Shown: positions 6,665-15,773 of the stretch, one piece after another | Numbering within the stretch: position 1 is the stretch's first letter | Layout: each line of letters begins with the position of its first letter | The notes under the pieces: model-generated | What the model was told of the DNA's origin: nothing | The model's input: only the letters and a program-made list of their open reading frames with translations | Databases searched by the model: none | Assembly: GCA_946625485.1 (NCBI GenBank) | Contig: CAMOTB010000012.1 | Location: 1-35,467, forward strand | Source: an uncultured Bacteroidales bacterium | GTDB taxonomy: Bacteria; Bacteroidota; Bacteroidia; Bacteroidales; UBA932 | DNA: 35,467 nucleotides | Direction of reading: 5' to 3' | Translations under genes and position numbers: made by a program

Positions 6665-9175
6665 ATGATTATGAGATCCCGTCTCGTCCAGATATTAGGA
6701 ACATATTTCCTGCTGATCCTTTCGTTGGCGCCCTTCCGGGCGGCCGCCGCTCCTTATGAATACGGCCTCAGGATCCGGACTTACCCTTACTCCACCAACG
6801 AACAGACCGCCCTGCTGCTGGAGGGAGGAAAAGCTATCGACCTGAAGGGAGAGCCTTTCCGGATGGATTTTGAGTTGTATAACCGCCAGGACAACCTGCT
6901 GGGCACGGTATTCCGCATCATCACGGAAAAAGGTGACAATATCGACTTGATGTATTCCGTCGACCGGAATGACAATCACTATCCCATCCTTGTCACCGGA
7001 GAGTATGTCCACGACATCCGCGCCGCGCTGACGACCCGCAAGTGGCTGCCTGTGAGCATCGAGATTGATCCCAGGGACGGAGAAATCTCCCTGGATTATG
7101 CCGGGACGGTGATGACAGTCAAGGATGCCGGAGCCCGGGGAGCCCGTCATCTCCGCATCGCTTTCGGACACTGCCTCATTCCCGGCTATACACTGGACGA
7201 TGTCGCTTCCATCGCTCTCCGGGACATCATGCTCTATCGGGGAGAGCGGCGCATCCGGCACTGGGACTTGTCCGTCCACGACGGCGACGTCTGCCTGGAC
7301 AACCTCAAGGGCGCACCCGCCACGACGGTCTATCCCAACTGGCTGGTGGACCGCTACATCAGCTGGGACGAGGTCTTCACCAAGACCTTCAGCCGTGAGC
7401 CGTCTGTCGCTTTCGATCCGGCGGAAGTGTTCTACATGTCCGCAGACGGATCCGTCATCTCTGTTTACGACTGCCGTACCCGGGAAAGCCGTCAGATCGA
7501 GGCCGTCGCCGGTGCCTATCCGGCCCATGCACCGAACCAGCTGATCTGGAATGGAAGCCGGCTGGTCTCCTACAATCTGGATGAATGCACGGAAGCCTTC
7601 TTCAACCCGGAGCGCAAGGCTTGGGAAGGAGGGGAGCTCCCCAGCAAGGACCATAACTACTGGAACAATGCCGCTACCTGGTGGGAGCGAGAACAGGCCG
7701 TCGTCAGTTTCGGCGGCTACGGCCATTACCACTACAACAACGACCTGCTGATCCAGCGCTGCGGCAGCGAAGGCACCGACCGCCAGTACCGCATCGAAGA
7801 GATCACCCCCCGCTATGGCTGTGCCGTCGCCATCGTCTCTGATACGCTTTACATATTCGGAGGACGAGGCAACCTGTCCGGCAAGCAGGGGCTGTCGCCC
7901 AAATTATACAAGGATTTATACGCCCTGGATCTCCATACCCTGGAGGTCAGGAAACTCTGGGAAATGCCCCAGTTGCCGGATGCCATCTGGGGCGAACAAA
8001 TGATCTGGGATGACGAGGAAAACTGTTTCTATGCTTTCGGCAGTTTCGACGGCGGGAAACTGATCAAGTTCAGCAAAGACGGGAGCGGATATGAGGAAGT
8101 CTCGCTGTCCGCCGGATTCGGCGGGGATTCCCAGTTCAGCTGCTATGACCTGTTCTTCGATGCTTCCGGCAAGAAACTCTATGCGACGTTGATCCGCGCC
8201 CAGGTAAGCGGAGAATCTACGGTTCAGGTCAAGAGCCTCAACTGGCCGCCCGTCACGATGCAACTGCTCCACCAGAGCATCGTCAAGCCGGTCGAGAAGG
8301 CGGCCGGACGCAAGTTGCATCCCGGCGTCATCGCCGCCCTGGCCATCCTGGCACTGCTCGCCGCAGCCGGCTGGATCAGTTGGCTCCTGAAAAAGAAAAA
8401 GGAATCCGCCAACGAGGAAACGGCACGGATCGACCTGGATGCCGGACACCGGCACTACGATTTCTCACGCAACAGCATCTGCTTCTTCGGAGGATTCAAC
8501 GTACGCGACCGGAACGGGAAGGACATCACCGCACAATTCACGCCCAACCTCAAGGCCCTCACCATCCTGCTGCTCCTTCATTCCGCAGACGATTCCGTCG
8601 GGATCAGCAGCGGCAAGGTCAACCGTACCCTCTGGTCCTACAAGCCCGAGGAAGCCGCCAACAACAACCGCAACGTCTATATCTCCAAGCTGCGCAGCCT
8701 CCTCGAATCGCTGGACGGTTTCAAGATCAACAACAAGAACAAGATCTGGGACATCACCCTGTCGGACGGAGCGCAGTGCGACTGGCTCTGCGTCAAGGGC
8801 CTGCTCGCCGGAAAGGAAGATGAAGACACGCTCAACTGCATCCTGGAGCTGCTCCTTCGGGGCGCGATGCTGCCGGATTGTGAATTCGACTGGCTGGACT
8901 CATACAAGGGAGACTTTTCCAACCTGACGATCAACGTGCTGAGTAAACTGCTGGATGCGGACAACATCGGAGATGAACTGAAGATCAAGGCCGCCAATAC
9001 CATCTTCCTCCATGACTTCCTCAACGAAGATGCCTTGCGGGCCAAATGCCGCATCCTCTATCAACAAGGAAAGACAGGTCTTGCGAAATCCGTCTATGAC
9101 AATTTCTGCAAGGATTACCTGTCTTCCATCAATCTGAAATACGAGGTCGAATTCAAGGACCTCATCGCTGACTGA
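6665..9175 (+). CDS. Membrane-spanning regulator: LamG/Kelch-like sensor, one TM helix, SARP-like output
   Basis: An 836-residue protein, started at 6665 (6671 also possible) after a -7 box at 6646. Residues 1-29 form a signal peptide ending A-A-A-A. Residues 30-220 look like a concanavalin/LamG beta sandwich. Residues 240-540 contain Kelch-like blades, clearest at L-Y-I-F-G-G-R-G and F-Y-A-F-G-S-F. A transmembrane helix lies near 554-574, followed by K-K-K-K. The cytoplasmic part has a winged-helix-like region around 620-690 (F-T-P-N-L-K-A-L-T-I-L-L-L, then N-N-N-R-N-V-Y-I-S-K-L-R), then a helical repeat region ending H-D-F-L-N-E-D-A...Y-Q-Q-G-K-T-G-L-A-K-S-V-Y, which fits the BTAD domain of SARP activators. 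Likely role: periplasmic sensing coupled directly to DNA binding in one protein. It faces the PUL convergently and overlaps its last gene by 14 nt. Ligand and targets unknown. Confidence 0.8.
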   Translation: MIMRSRLVQILGTYFLLILSLAPFRAAAAPYEYGLRIRTYPYSTNEQTALLLEGGKAIDLKGEPFRMDFELYNRQDNLLGTVFRIITEKGDNIDLMYSVDRNDNHYPILVTGEYVHDIRAALTTRKWLPVSIEIDPRDGEISLDYAGTVMTVKDAGARGARHLRIAFGHCLIPGYTLDDVASIALRDIMLYRGERRIRHWDLSVHDGDVCLDNLKGAPATTVYPNWLVDRYISWDEVFTKTFSREPSVAFDPAEVFYMSADGSVISVYDCRTRESRQIEAVAGAYPAHAPNQLIWNGSRLVSYNLDECTEAFFNPERKAWEGGELPSKDHNYWNNAATWWEREQAVVSFGGYGHYHYNNDLLIQRCGSEGTDRQYRIEEITPRYGCAVAIVSDTLYIFGGRGNLSGKQGLSPKLYKDLYALDLHTLEVRKLWEMPQLPDAIWGEQMIWDDEENCFYAFGSFDGGKLIKFSKDGSGYEEVSLSAGFGGDSQFSCYDLFFDASGKKLYATLIRAQVSGESTVQVKSLNWPPVTMQLLHQSIVKPVEKAAGRKLHPGVIAALAILALLAAAGWISWLLKKKKESANEETARIDLDAGHRHYDFSRNSICFFGGFNVRDRNGKDITAQFTPNLKALTILLLLHSADDSVGISSGKVNRTLWSYKPEEAANNNRNVYISKLRSLLESLDGFKINNKNKIWDITLSDGAQCDWLCVKGLLAGKEDEDTLNCILELLLRGAMLPDCEFDWLDSYKGDFSNLTINVLSKLLDADNIGDELKIKAANTIFLHDFLNEDALRAKCRILYQQGKTGLAKSVYDNFCKDYLSSINLKYEVEFKDLIAD

Positions 9176-10421
9176 GCGTCTGCTTCAATCTCCGGGCGGC
9201 ATCGCCCGCCAGTTTCAGGTACGTGTCCGGCTCGACCCCTTCGTCCAGCTGGACGAAACGGCTGCCGGGCTGGCTGACCGGCGTACGGCGCGCCAGTTTG
9301 AAAATGGCCGTACCCTCGTCGATCTCGTCGAACATCGCGACATAGATCATCCGGGCGCCCGCGTCGATGCAAAAATCCAGCTGATCCTTGAAAAAAGCAC
9401 CCCCGTCGCGCGGAATCAGCGACGTAGGACGACCGGGGCGTTGCATGTTGTCCCAGGAGAAACCCGGGAAGCAGAGCGGTGCGTAGGCAATCCCATGTTC
9501 GTCGGCCCAGGCCACGTCGGCCCGAATCAAGTCGTGGTATTTCGGGTAGGTCTCATGGCGGTACCGGCCGACAAACCAGGGCATCACGACATCACACTTG
9601 GCAATAAGGGCATGGAGCCGCTCGTCCGGAATCGTATCTCCGTCCAAGTTGCGCCAATGTGTCGGCACGCCCAGCATCACGCTGAATCCCAGCGCCTTGA
9701 GTCCGTCAATGATTTCTTCAGCCTCGTCGAAGCCATAGCGCCGGTTGTCGTTGAATCCGACCCCCCACACCGTCACGAGCGGCTTACCGTTCTGATACAG
9801 GTATGACGGATTGGCCGCATGATCGAACAGCTGATACTTCCCGGCAAGTTCCTGGATATCTTTCAACAGGATACGCGGTCCCCCGGAGGGCATGCCGCTG
9901 AGATCATACATCACGCAGATTGCACGGCTGTACTTGTTGGCCGCGGCCATCGCATGGTCCAGCACCGTGTTGAAATGGTTCCGGCCTGAAGGATTGGCAA
10001 TCTCGCCCACGAAACGCTGCATGAAGACCCCGTCCAGACCGTACTCCTGCATCCAGCGGAAATGCGTATCCGTCGTGGAGGCATCATAGGCCGAGAAGAT
10101 CCAGGCCTGTGTGCCGTCTTCGTACACGAACTCCGTCGGATAGAGTGTCTCATATTCGGATACGTCCGGCCAAAGGTCGATCGTACAAGAGCCGGGAGCG
10201 AAGGAGCCCCGCTTCTCATAGTGGTACCAGCCCCGCCCGGCGCCGTCACCGGGGGCGTTGAACCAGCCTTGGTAGCCGGCCATTACCAGACCCTCATACG
10301 TATCATATGAGATTTCGGAGGGCCGTCCCTGCCGGGCCGATCCGCTGCCGCAGGAAAGCAGCAGCGACACTCCCAGCAGGGCAGCCATCCGGTGCAAAGC
10401 AAAATCAACCATATCAACCAT
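9162..10421 (-). CDS. GH71/99-like glycoside hydrolase lipoprotein (paralog 1)
   Basis: A 419-residue protein with a lipoprotein signal (L-L-L-S-C). The start at 10421 gives the junction TGATG with the upstream GH43 stop, a one-base overlap suggesting translational coupling; internal ATGs at 10412 and 10388 would also keep the signal. The mature part opens Y-D-T-Y-E-G-L-V-M-A-G-Y-Q-G-W-F and has Y-G-L-D-G-V-F-M-Q-R-F-V-G-E, V-W-G-V-G-F, and near the end I-Y-V-A-M-F-D-E-I-D-E-G-T-A-I-F-K. This architecture is that of proteins annotated as GH71/99-like in Bacteroidetes PULs; true GH99 members are endo-alpha-mannosidases or endo-alpha-mannanases. Activity is unproven. It is the last gene of the operon and a paralog of 11424-13013. 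Confidence 0.82.
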   Translation of the reverse strand: MVDMVDFALHRMAALLGVSLLLSCGSGSARQGRPSEISYDTYEGLVMAGYQGWFNAPGDGAGRGWYHYEKRGSFAPGSCTIDLWPDVSEYETLYPTEFVYEDGTQAWIFSAYDASTTDTHFRWMQEYGLDGVFMQRFVGEIANPSGRNHFNTVLDHAMAAANKYSRAICVMYDLSGMPSGGPRILLKDIQELAGKYQLFDHAANPSYLYQNGKPLVTVWGVGFNDNRRYGFDEAEEIIDGLKALGFSVMLGVPTHWRNLDGDTIPDERLHALIAKCDVVMPWFVGRYRHETYPKYHDLIRADVAWADEHGIAYAPLCFPGFSWDNMQRPGRPTSLIPRDGGAFFKDQLDFCIDAGARMIYVAMFDEIDEGTAIFKLARRTPVSQPGSRFVQLDEGVEPDTYLKLAGDAARRLKQTLSQR

Positions 10422-11410
10422 CAATGCGTTTGCACAACTTCCTGGATCGTTCCGTCTTCGTTGAAAAAGAGTTTATCCACACAGATGGAACGCAGGCAGC
10501 CATTGCCTGAAATCGAGCAATTGTGATAGAACAGGTACCACTGTCCCTTGAACTTGACGACCGAACCATGACTTGTATCGCAGTCGGTGGGCTTCAGGAT
10601 GATGCCCTTGTAGTCCCAGGGACCCATCGGATTGTCCGCCGTGGCATAACGCAGCTGGTTGCGGCCGCCCTTGCCGGGTTCCTGATGGTTGTCGGCATAC
10701 ATCAGATAGTACACGCCCTTGTTCTTGAAGATCCACGGACCCTCATGATAATCGCGCAGGCCCTGCATCGGACGGACTTCACCGTCGATCTCGGTCATGT
10801 TGTCCTTCAGCTTGACACCGATGATACGGCCGCCACCCCCGTAATAGAAGTACGGCGTCCCGTCATCGTCGATGAAGACGCAGGGATCGATCATCGAGAA
10901 AGCATCTCCCAAGCCCTCCAGGTATCCCTGGACCTTGAATCCGCCGGTCGGCGAGTCGCTCACGGCGATACCCACCTTCCAGGTGCTGTTCCAGTCCGTA
11001 CCGCTCGGGTGCGGGAAATAGAAATAATACTTCCCGTTCTTGCAGGCGCAGTCCGGTGCCCACATGAAACCGCCCTCCGGACGGCCCCATTCCACATCAC
11101 GGGAATGCAGGAACTCGCCATGATCGACCCAGTCCTTCATGTTGTCGGTGCTGAAGACATGGTAACCGTCCATCAGGTCGCAGCCGCGGGGCGGATCATT
11201 GTCATGGGAGGGATAGACATAGAGGCGTCCGTCCGCCCAGACATGGGCCGAAGGATCCGCCAGGTAAAGGTTTTTGATAAAGGGATTGCCGGGCATCTCC
11301 AGTTCCACCACCTCTTCCTTTCCGCCGGCTTTGGGCTCGCAACTGCAGGAGAGGCAGAAGATCGCCGCGGAGAGAGCGGCAAAAACCAGTATGATTCTCT
11401 TAGCGTTCAT
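10421..11410 (-). CDS. GH43 family glycosidase lipoprotein
   Basis: A 329-residue protein with an export signal and Cys near 22-24 (S-C-S-C). It is a single five-bladed propeller with the three acidic residues of GH43: Asp52 in L-A-D-P-S-A-H-V (base), Asp175 in M-I-D-P-C-V-F-I (pKa modulator) and Glu223 in Y-H-E-G-P-W-I-F (acid). Known members are inverting arabinofuranosidases, xylosidases, arabinanases or galactosidases; the subfamily cannot be fixed by eye. There is no C-terminal accessory domain. It lies between the two GH71/99-like paralogs, 13 nt after one and coupled by TGATG to the other, so it probably trims side chains of the same glycan. Confidence 0.88.
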   Translation of the reverse strand: MNAKRIILVFAALSAAIFCLSCSCEPKAGGKEEVVELEMPGNPFIKNLYLADPSAHVWADGRLYVYPSHDNDPPRGCDLMDGYHVFSTDNMKDWVDHGEFLHSRDVEWGRPEGGFMWAPDCACKNGKYYFYFPHPSGTDWNSTWKVGIAVSDSPTGGFKVQGYLEGLGDAFSMIDPCVFIDDDGTPYFYYGGGGRIIGVKLKDNMTEIDGEVRPMQGLRDYHEGPWIFKNKGVYYLMYADNHQEPGKGGRNQLRYATADNPMGPWDYKGIILKPTDCDTSHGSVVKFKGQWYLFYHNCSISGNGCLRSICVDKLFFNEDGTIQEVVQTH

Positions 11411-11423
11411 CGTTACACGGGGA

Positions 11424-13013
11424 TTAGCGCGACGGCATCGTCGCAGTCATTTTTGTTTCGCCGCGAAGCATCTTGGCAGCCTCGCCGGTCAGGAACAGGT
11501 ACCAGTCCGTCGGGAGGTTGTCGTCGATGCCCTGGAAGCGGATCGCGAGTTCGGTCGTCGTCTTGCTCCATTGGGCGCTGCTCTGCGGGGTGGAAGAAGT
11601 CCAATAGGTACTGCCGGTCCAGCTGATGTAGTACTCGTCGTCGGTCGTGTAATTGTACGACGCAGGGACACTGGATTTCTTGTAAGGCACGTTGGACGGC
11701 ACCTCGGACACATGCATCTGCTTGAAGATGGCCGTGCCTTCGTCGATCTCGTCGAACATGCCCACGTAGATGGCCTGGGCCCCGGCCTTGATGTCGCGGT
11801 AGAACTGCTTCCAGTAGAACTTGCCGCCGGCGCGGAAACCCGTCTGGGTCACGTCTCCGTCGGGATAGCCGTTGTTGGGATGCATGTTGCGGTCGCTGCC
11901 GCCCGGGAAAACATGAGGCGCATAGACCACGATATGTCCTTCCGTAGAATAGGTCTTCGCCGCAGCGATATCACCTTTGATGCGGTCCTGCCAGTCCGTG
12001 CCTTCGAAGTTGTCATTGGAGTAGCGGCCTACGTACCAGGGGATGAAGGCATCGCACTTCTTGATCAGCTCGATCAGCTTGCGATGCTCCGTCCCCGTCA
12101 CGCAGTCATTGCCTCCCAGGCGCCAATAGCCCGGACAACCGAGCATGATGGACCATCCCTGGGCGATCAGCTGATCGACATAGCTCTCGATGAACGAGGG
12201 CCTCGGATGGTTGTCATCGCTGAAACCGACACCCCACAGGGCCAACAGCGGCCTGCCGTTTTCATGCAGGTAATATTTCTGCCTGCCGCGGTCCTTGAGC
12301 TGGTATTCGTCCATCAGTTTCTGCGCATCGGCGACCATGGAGGCGGCCATCGCCGTCCTGGACGAATTGATACCGCTCATGTCGTACATGACCGCAATGG
12401 CACGGCCGTACTGGTTGGATCCTTTCATCGCATGCGCAAGCACCTTGTCGAAATGGTCCTTGTGGTCCGCGCTCTGGATCTCGCCGACGAAGCGCTGCAT
12501 GAACACGCCGTCCAGTCCGTAGTCCTTCATCCACTTGAAGTGCAGGAGCACCGTGGACTCGTCGTAGGAGCTGAACACCGTGGCATGCGTGCCGTCCGGC
12601 AGGATGAAGGGCGAACTGTAGCCGGTCGCGTCCCCGTCGCCCACCACATACTTCTTGGTATATTCCGACATGTCGGGCCAGAAGTCGATGGAGTTGCGCA
12701 GGGGTCCCGGACGGAACTGCTCGTTCTCACGGTAATGGTACCAGCCCTGGTTGGGGACCTTCGTCATGGGAGAGCCGTCTCCAGGCGTACCGAACCAGCC
12801 CTGGTATCCGGCCATCACGAGGCCGCGGTACGTATCGTACGGCTGGCCGTCCTGATGGGGCTTGACGCCGGGATCGGCATATTCGGATTCGGCCGGCTTG
12901 TCCGGCCCGGGATCCGGCTCCACCCTCCCGGGGATGACCTCGGGCTGCTCGCAGCAGGAGAGCCCGAGGATCACCAGCGGAAGTGCTGTCAGTTTTCGGA
13001 GCAGCTTCATCAT
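11424..13013 (-). CDS. GH71/99-like glycoside hydrolase lipoprotein (paralog 2)
   Basis: A 529-residue protein with a lipoprotein signal (L-G-L-S-C-C). It shares with paralog 1 the blocks Y-D-T-Y-R-G-L-V-M-A-G-Y-Q-G-W-F, Y-G-L-D-G-V-F-M-Q-R-F-V-G-E-I, L-W-G-V-G-F and M-F-D-E-I-D-E-G-T-A-I-F-K. It is longer through a proline-rich linker after the anchor and a C-terminal segment of about 80 residues with Y-Y-I-S-W-T-G-S and a L-P-T-D-W-Y-L-F-L-T-G-E-A-A tail. The start overlaps the DUF3823 stop by one base (TGATGATG). Such proteins are assigned as GH71/99-like; an endo-acting alpha-mannan role is inference from the GH92 neighbours. Confidence 0.85.
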   Translation of the reverse strand: MMKLLRKLTALPLVILGLSCCEQPEVIPGRVEPDPGPDKPAESEYADPGVKPHQDGQPYDTYRGLVMAGYQGWFGTPGDGSPMTKVPNQGWYHYRENEQFRPGPLRNSIDFWPDMSEYTKKYVVGDGDATGYSSPFILPDGTHATVFSSYDESTVLLHFKWMKDYGLDGVFMQRFVGEIQSADHKDHFDKVLAHAMKGSNQYGRAIAVMYDMSGINSSRTAMAASMVADAQKLMDEYQLKDRGRQKYYLHENGRPLLALWGVGFSDDNHPRPSFIESYVDQLIAQGWSIMLGCPGYWRLGGNDCVTGTEHRKLIELIKKCDAFIPWYVGRYSNDNFEGTDWQDRIKGDIAAAKTYSTEGHIVVYAPHVFPGGSDRNMHPNNGYPDGDVTQTGFRAGGKFYWKQFYRDIKAGAQAIYVGMFDEIDEGTAIFKQMHVSEVPSNVPYKKSSVPASYNYTTDDEYYISWTGSTYWTSSTPQSSAQWSKTTTELAIRFQGIDDNLPTDWYLFLTGEAAKMLRGETKMTATMPSR

Positions 13014-13762
13014 CAGTTGGCTTTGGGAACGTCGATCTCCTTGATCTCGGAGTAGTTCCAGTTCTTATACTGGTTGTTGACCTGGACACCCATGCGGACC
13101 CAGTAGTGGTAGCCCGGCTTGACCTGCATGCTGACGCTGTAGGTCTCGCTGCCGTTGCCTTCCGCATCTCCGATCCGGCTCCACGCCTTGCGGATGAGGA
13201 CCCGGTAATCATCGGTATAATAGTAGTCGATGTGGTTGGCGGCACCGCAGAAGTGATTCAGGCTCAGGAACGGGCGGACCTCGATGACCATCGGAAGCCC
13301 CTCCGTGACGGGAGCCTGCAACTTGCAGCTCAGGGTCAGGGTGGTACCGTCGAGCTCGGCCGTGAAGTCCACGACGTGCAGGTAAGGCGTCACCTCGAAA
13401 TCCTGGACCTTGCCGGCCTTGCCGATCGCGACGTTGTAGGTCGTGTCACAAGGCCAGTACGCACCGTCCAGCGGCAGCATGTCATAGGTGCCGCTGAAAA
13501 GTCTGGTGTTCTTGTAGGTACCATCCATCTTGACGGCCAGATCCTGCGGAGCGGGATTGGTGCTGTAGCTGCGCTCCCAGATGCGGATATGGGTGTCGGC
13601 CTGGTCCACGAGCAGGTTCTGGCCCGTCGTCTTGTCGATGAGGCGTCCTTCCACCTTCGCAGCGGGCGCATCGAAGTTGTCGATCTCCATGCAGGACGAC
13701 AAGAGCGCGGCTGCGGCAGCCATCAGGATATAGATTGCTTTCTTCATATTCTTCATTTCCAT
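13013..13762 (-). CDS. DUF3823-type PUL lipoprotein
   Basis: A 249-residue protein when started at 13762; ATGs at 13756 and 13747 are equally possible and all keep the lipoprotein signal (L-L-S-S-C). The mature N-terminus M-E-I-D-N-F-D-A-P-A-A-K-V-E-G-R-L-I-D-K-T-T-G matches the DUF3823 N-terminal domain, a transthyretin-like beta fold. The second half is also strand-rich and ends in a probable C-terminal beta sandwich. These proteins sit directly after susD in many PULs and are thought to be cell-surface glycan-binding or structural lipoproteins in the SusE/F position. It begins just after the susD stop at 13773. Confidence 0.85.
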   Translation of the reverse strand: MEMKNMKKAIYILMAAAAALLSSCMEIDNFDAPAAKVEGRLIDKTTGQNLLVDQADTHIRIWERSYSTNPAPQDLAVKMDGTYKNTRLFSGTYDMLPLDGAYWPCDTTYNVAIGKAGKVQDFEVTPYLHVVDFTAELDGTTLTLSCKLQAPVTEGLPMVIEVRPFLSLNHFCGAANHIDYYYTDDYRVLIRKAWSRIGDAEGNGSETYSVSMQVKPGYHYWVRMGVQVNNQYKNWNYSEIKEIDVPKAN

Positions 13763-13772
13763 TGCGTATCTG

Positions 13773-15758
13773 TTAATAACCGTCATTGCGGATCAGCTTG
13801 TCATTCTTGTTGATCTCGCCGCCCGGGATCTGCTCGTAATACCAGCGCTTGTCGTAGGTCAGCTCACGTCCGAAGGGATTGGCTTCGTTGAGGAAGATGT
13901 ATTTGCCCTCATTGACGACATAGTAACTCGACAAGGTGTGGACCATGAAGTTGTTGTACAGGGAATGGGCGACCCGCCAGCGGCGCTCGTCCCAGTCGCT
14001 CTGGTTCTCGATGCAGAGTTCACGCTTGCGCTCGTCGCGGATGAACTGCAGGTTCTCGTCCACCGGGTAGCCGTACTTTTCCTCCCCGACATCTTCCGGA
14101 GAAGCGACATACTCATACGGATGGGCGCCCGCACGCTCCCGAATCTCGTTGACATGTTCGATCGCCTCTCTCTTGAGAGCGTCGCTGCCTGTCTCCAATC
14201 CGAGTTCGTAAGCTGCCTCAGCCCAGTTCACCAGCACCTCCCCATAGCGGAAGACCTTGTAGGGATGCCAGCTCTTGTTGAGGTTGCGGGTGGAAGGATC
14301 GGCATTGTAGTCCACATACTTGCGGATGAAGGTGCCCATGTAACTGGCGTCCTCGTCACCGTTTCCGGTCGAATAGCCGAAGACGCCGCTGACCTTATAG
14401 GAGACGCCATCGATGTTCTCGTACTTGCCGAGACTGGACGCCCGGATCCGGTACTGCTTGGTGTAGTCCGTCTCCACATTGGTTTCGGGACAACCGTCCT
14501 TGGCCGTGCCGGGATAGGATTTGTAGAGACCCGTCTGGAGGTCGATGACCGTACCGGAGAGCGACTCCGTCATGCCGGGGAAGAAGAAGTTGGCACGGCA
14601 GCGCGCCTCCATCTCACCGGACTTCCAGATATCGGTGATATCGTTGAAACGGACCGGAAGGCCGTTCTCGTCCGTAATGGCCGGCATTTCATACAGGCTG
14701 ATCAGTTCCCAGGTAGGCTGGATCGCGGCACCGACACCCTGGGCCAGTTTCGTGCCCTTCGGCAGGACCATGCCGTCATAGGAATGGTAGAGCTGGGTGT
14801 GGCTGGGAGCAACCTGGCCTTCGATACCGTAGTGCTTGGTGAAAATATCCTCCTCACCGGAGAGATCCTCGATGAACACTTCGGTGTAAGCCTTTTCCTT
14901 GTCACCGCCCGTATGCAGACGGAAACCAGCTTCCTTCAGGAACTTGCAGGCATCGTAAGCAGCCTGGTAGAACTCCCGGGCCTCCGACGGATCCATGCCC
15001 ATCAGGCCGAGATCGGTAGCCTCGCCCGTAATGCCCGTGTACTGGTTGTACTTGGCCACGGACGCGGCATAGAGCATGGCCTTGGCCATCAGGGCTGCAG
15101 CTGAATAGGCGTTGCCCCGCTGGGTGTTGGTCTTGTCCTTGGAGCCGTGCTCCATCGCATACTGAAGGTCGGACTGGATGAACTTCCAGCAGTCGTATTC
15201 GGTATCGCGGGGCTGTTTGAGCGACTCGGGATCAGCCGTAGGGTCCAAGACATCCTTGACAATCGGGACGCCGCCGTAGCGCTTCACAAGGCCGAAATAA
15301 TAGAACGCACGGATGAAATACGCCTCGGACATCAGTTCCTCGAAACGCTCCTCGGTGAACTTGTCCTTGTAGTCAGGGAAGCCGGCGATGAAGACATTGA
15401 TGTTGCGGATATCCCCGTAGGGCCAGTAACCCCACGCACCGGAGAGGTTGCCATGGCGGCCGGCCGTCTCGGCACAGCTCGTCGAGCCGTAGCTCTTGAG
15501 TGCCTCCCACCAGTTATTGCGTGAGTTCCTGCTGTTGCTGGTACCATAACCTACTCCGCCTTCATCGGTCGCTTTATAGAGGAAATCCTCGATGGGCATG
15601 TTGTTGTACAGGCCGGAGAAGTATTTCTTCACGCCGAATTCGGAACCGAACAGGGTCGATTCATCCAGGATGCCCTTGGGCTCCAGATCCAGATTGTTAC
15701 AGGCCCAGGCGCCGAACGTCATCACACTGAGAAGGATGATAATTTTATATGCTTTCAT
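13773..15758 (-). CDS. SusD/RagB-type outer-membrane glycan-binding lipoprotein
   Basis: A 661-residue protein with a lipoprotein signal (G-A-W-A-C, Cys20) followed by N-N-L-D-L-E-P-K-G, the usual SusD opening. TPR-like helices follow, with E-A-Y-F-I-R-A-F-Y-Y-F-G-L-V-K-R-Y-G-G-V-P, and the C-terminal SusD domain has I-R-D-E-R-K-R-E-L-C and W-D-E-R-R-W-R. SusD forms the lid over the SusC barrel on the cell surface. The start at 15758 is supported by a Shine-Dalgarno-like AGGAGG. It follows susC by 15 nt in the same operon. Among SusD proteins it is long, with an inserted middle region. Confidence 0.96.
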   Translation of the reverse strand: MKAYKIIILLSVMTFGAWACNNLDLEPKGILDESTLFGSEFGVKKYFSGLYNNMPIEDFLYKATDEGGVGYGTSNSRNSRNNWWEALKSYGSTSCAETAGRHGNLSGAWGYWPYGDIRNINVFIAGFPDYKDKFTEERFEELMSEAYFIRAFYYFGLVKRYGGVPIVKDVLDPTADPESLKQPRDTEYDCWKFIQSDLQYAMEHGSKDKTNTQRGNAYSAAALMAKAMLYAASVAKYNQYTGITGEATDLGLMGMDPSEAREFYQAAYDACKFLKEAGFRLHTGGDKEKAYTEVFIEDLSGEEDIFTKHYGIEGQVAPSHTQLYHSYDGMVLPKGTKLAQGVGAAIQPTWELISLYEMPAITDENGLPVRFNDITDIWKSGEMEARCRANFFFPGMTESLSGTVIDLQTGLYKSYPGTAKDGCPETNVETDYTKQYRIRASSLGKYENIDGVSYKVSGVFGYSTGNGDEDASYMGTFIRKYVDYNADPSTRNLNKSWHPYKVFRYGEVLVNWAEAAYELGLETGSDALKREAIEHVNEIRERAGAHPYEYVASPEDVGEEKYGYPVDENLQFIRDERKRELCIENQSDWDERRWRVAHSLYNNFMVHTLSSYYVVNEGKYIFLNEANPFGRELTYDKRWYYEQIPGGEINKNDKLIRNDGY

Positions 15759-15765
15759 ATTCTTT

Positions 15766-15771
15766 CCTCCT
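15766..15771 (-). promoter_or_regulatory. Shine-Dalgarno-like site of susD
   Basis: On the minus strand AGGAGG lies 7 nt before the susD ATG at 15758. Strong Shine-Dalgarno sequences are uncommon in Bacteroidetes; this one fixes the start and would favour susD translation right after the susC stop at 15774. Confidence 0.6.
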
Positions 15772-15773
15772 TT

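Noticed and set aside
11274..13055. 593-codon open frame antisense to the longer GH71/99-like gene
   Set aside because: Mirror frame of a real gene; its start lies inside GH43 coding sequence.
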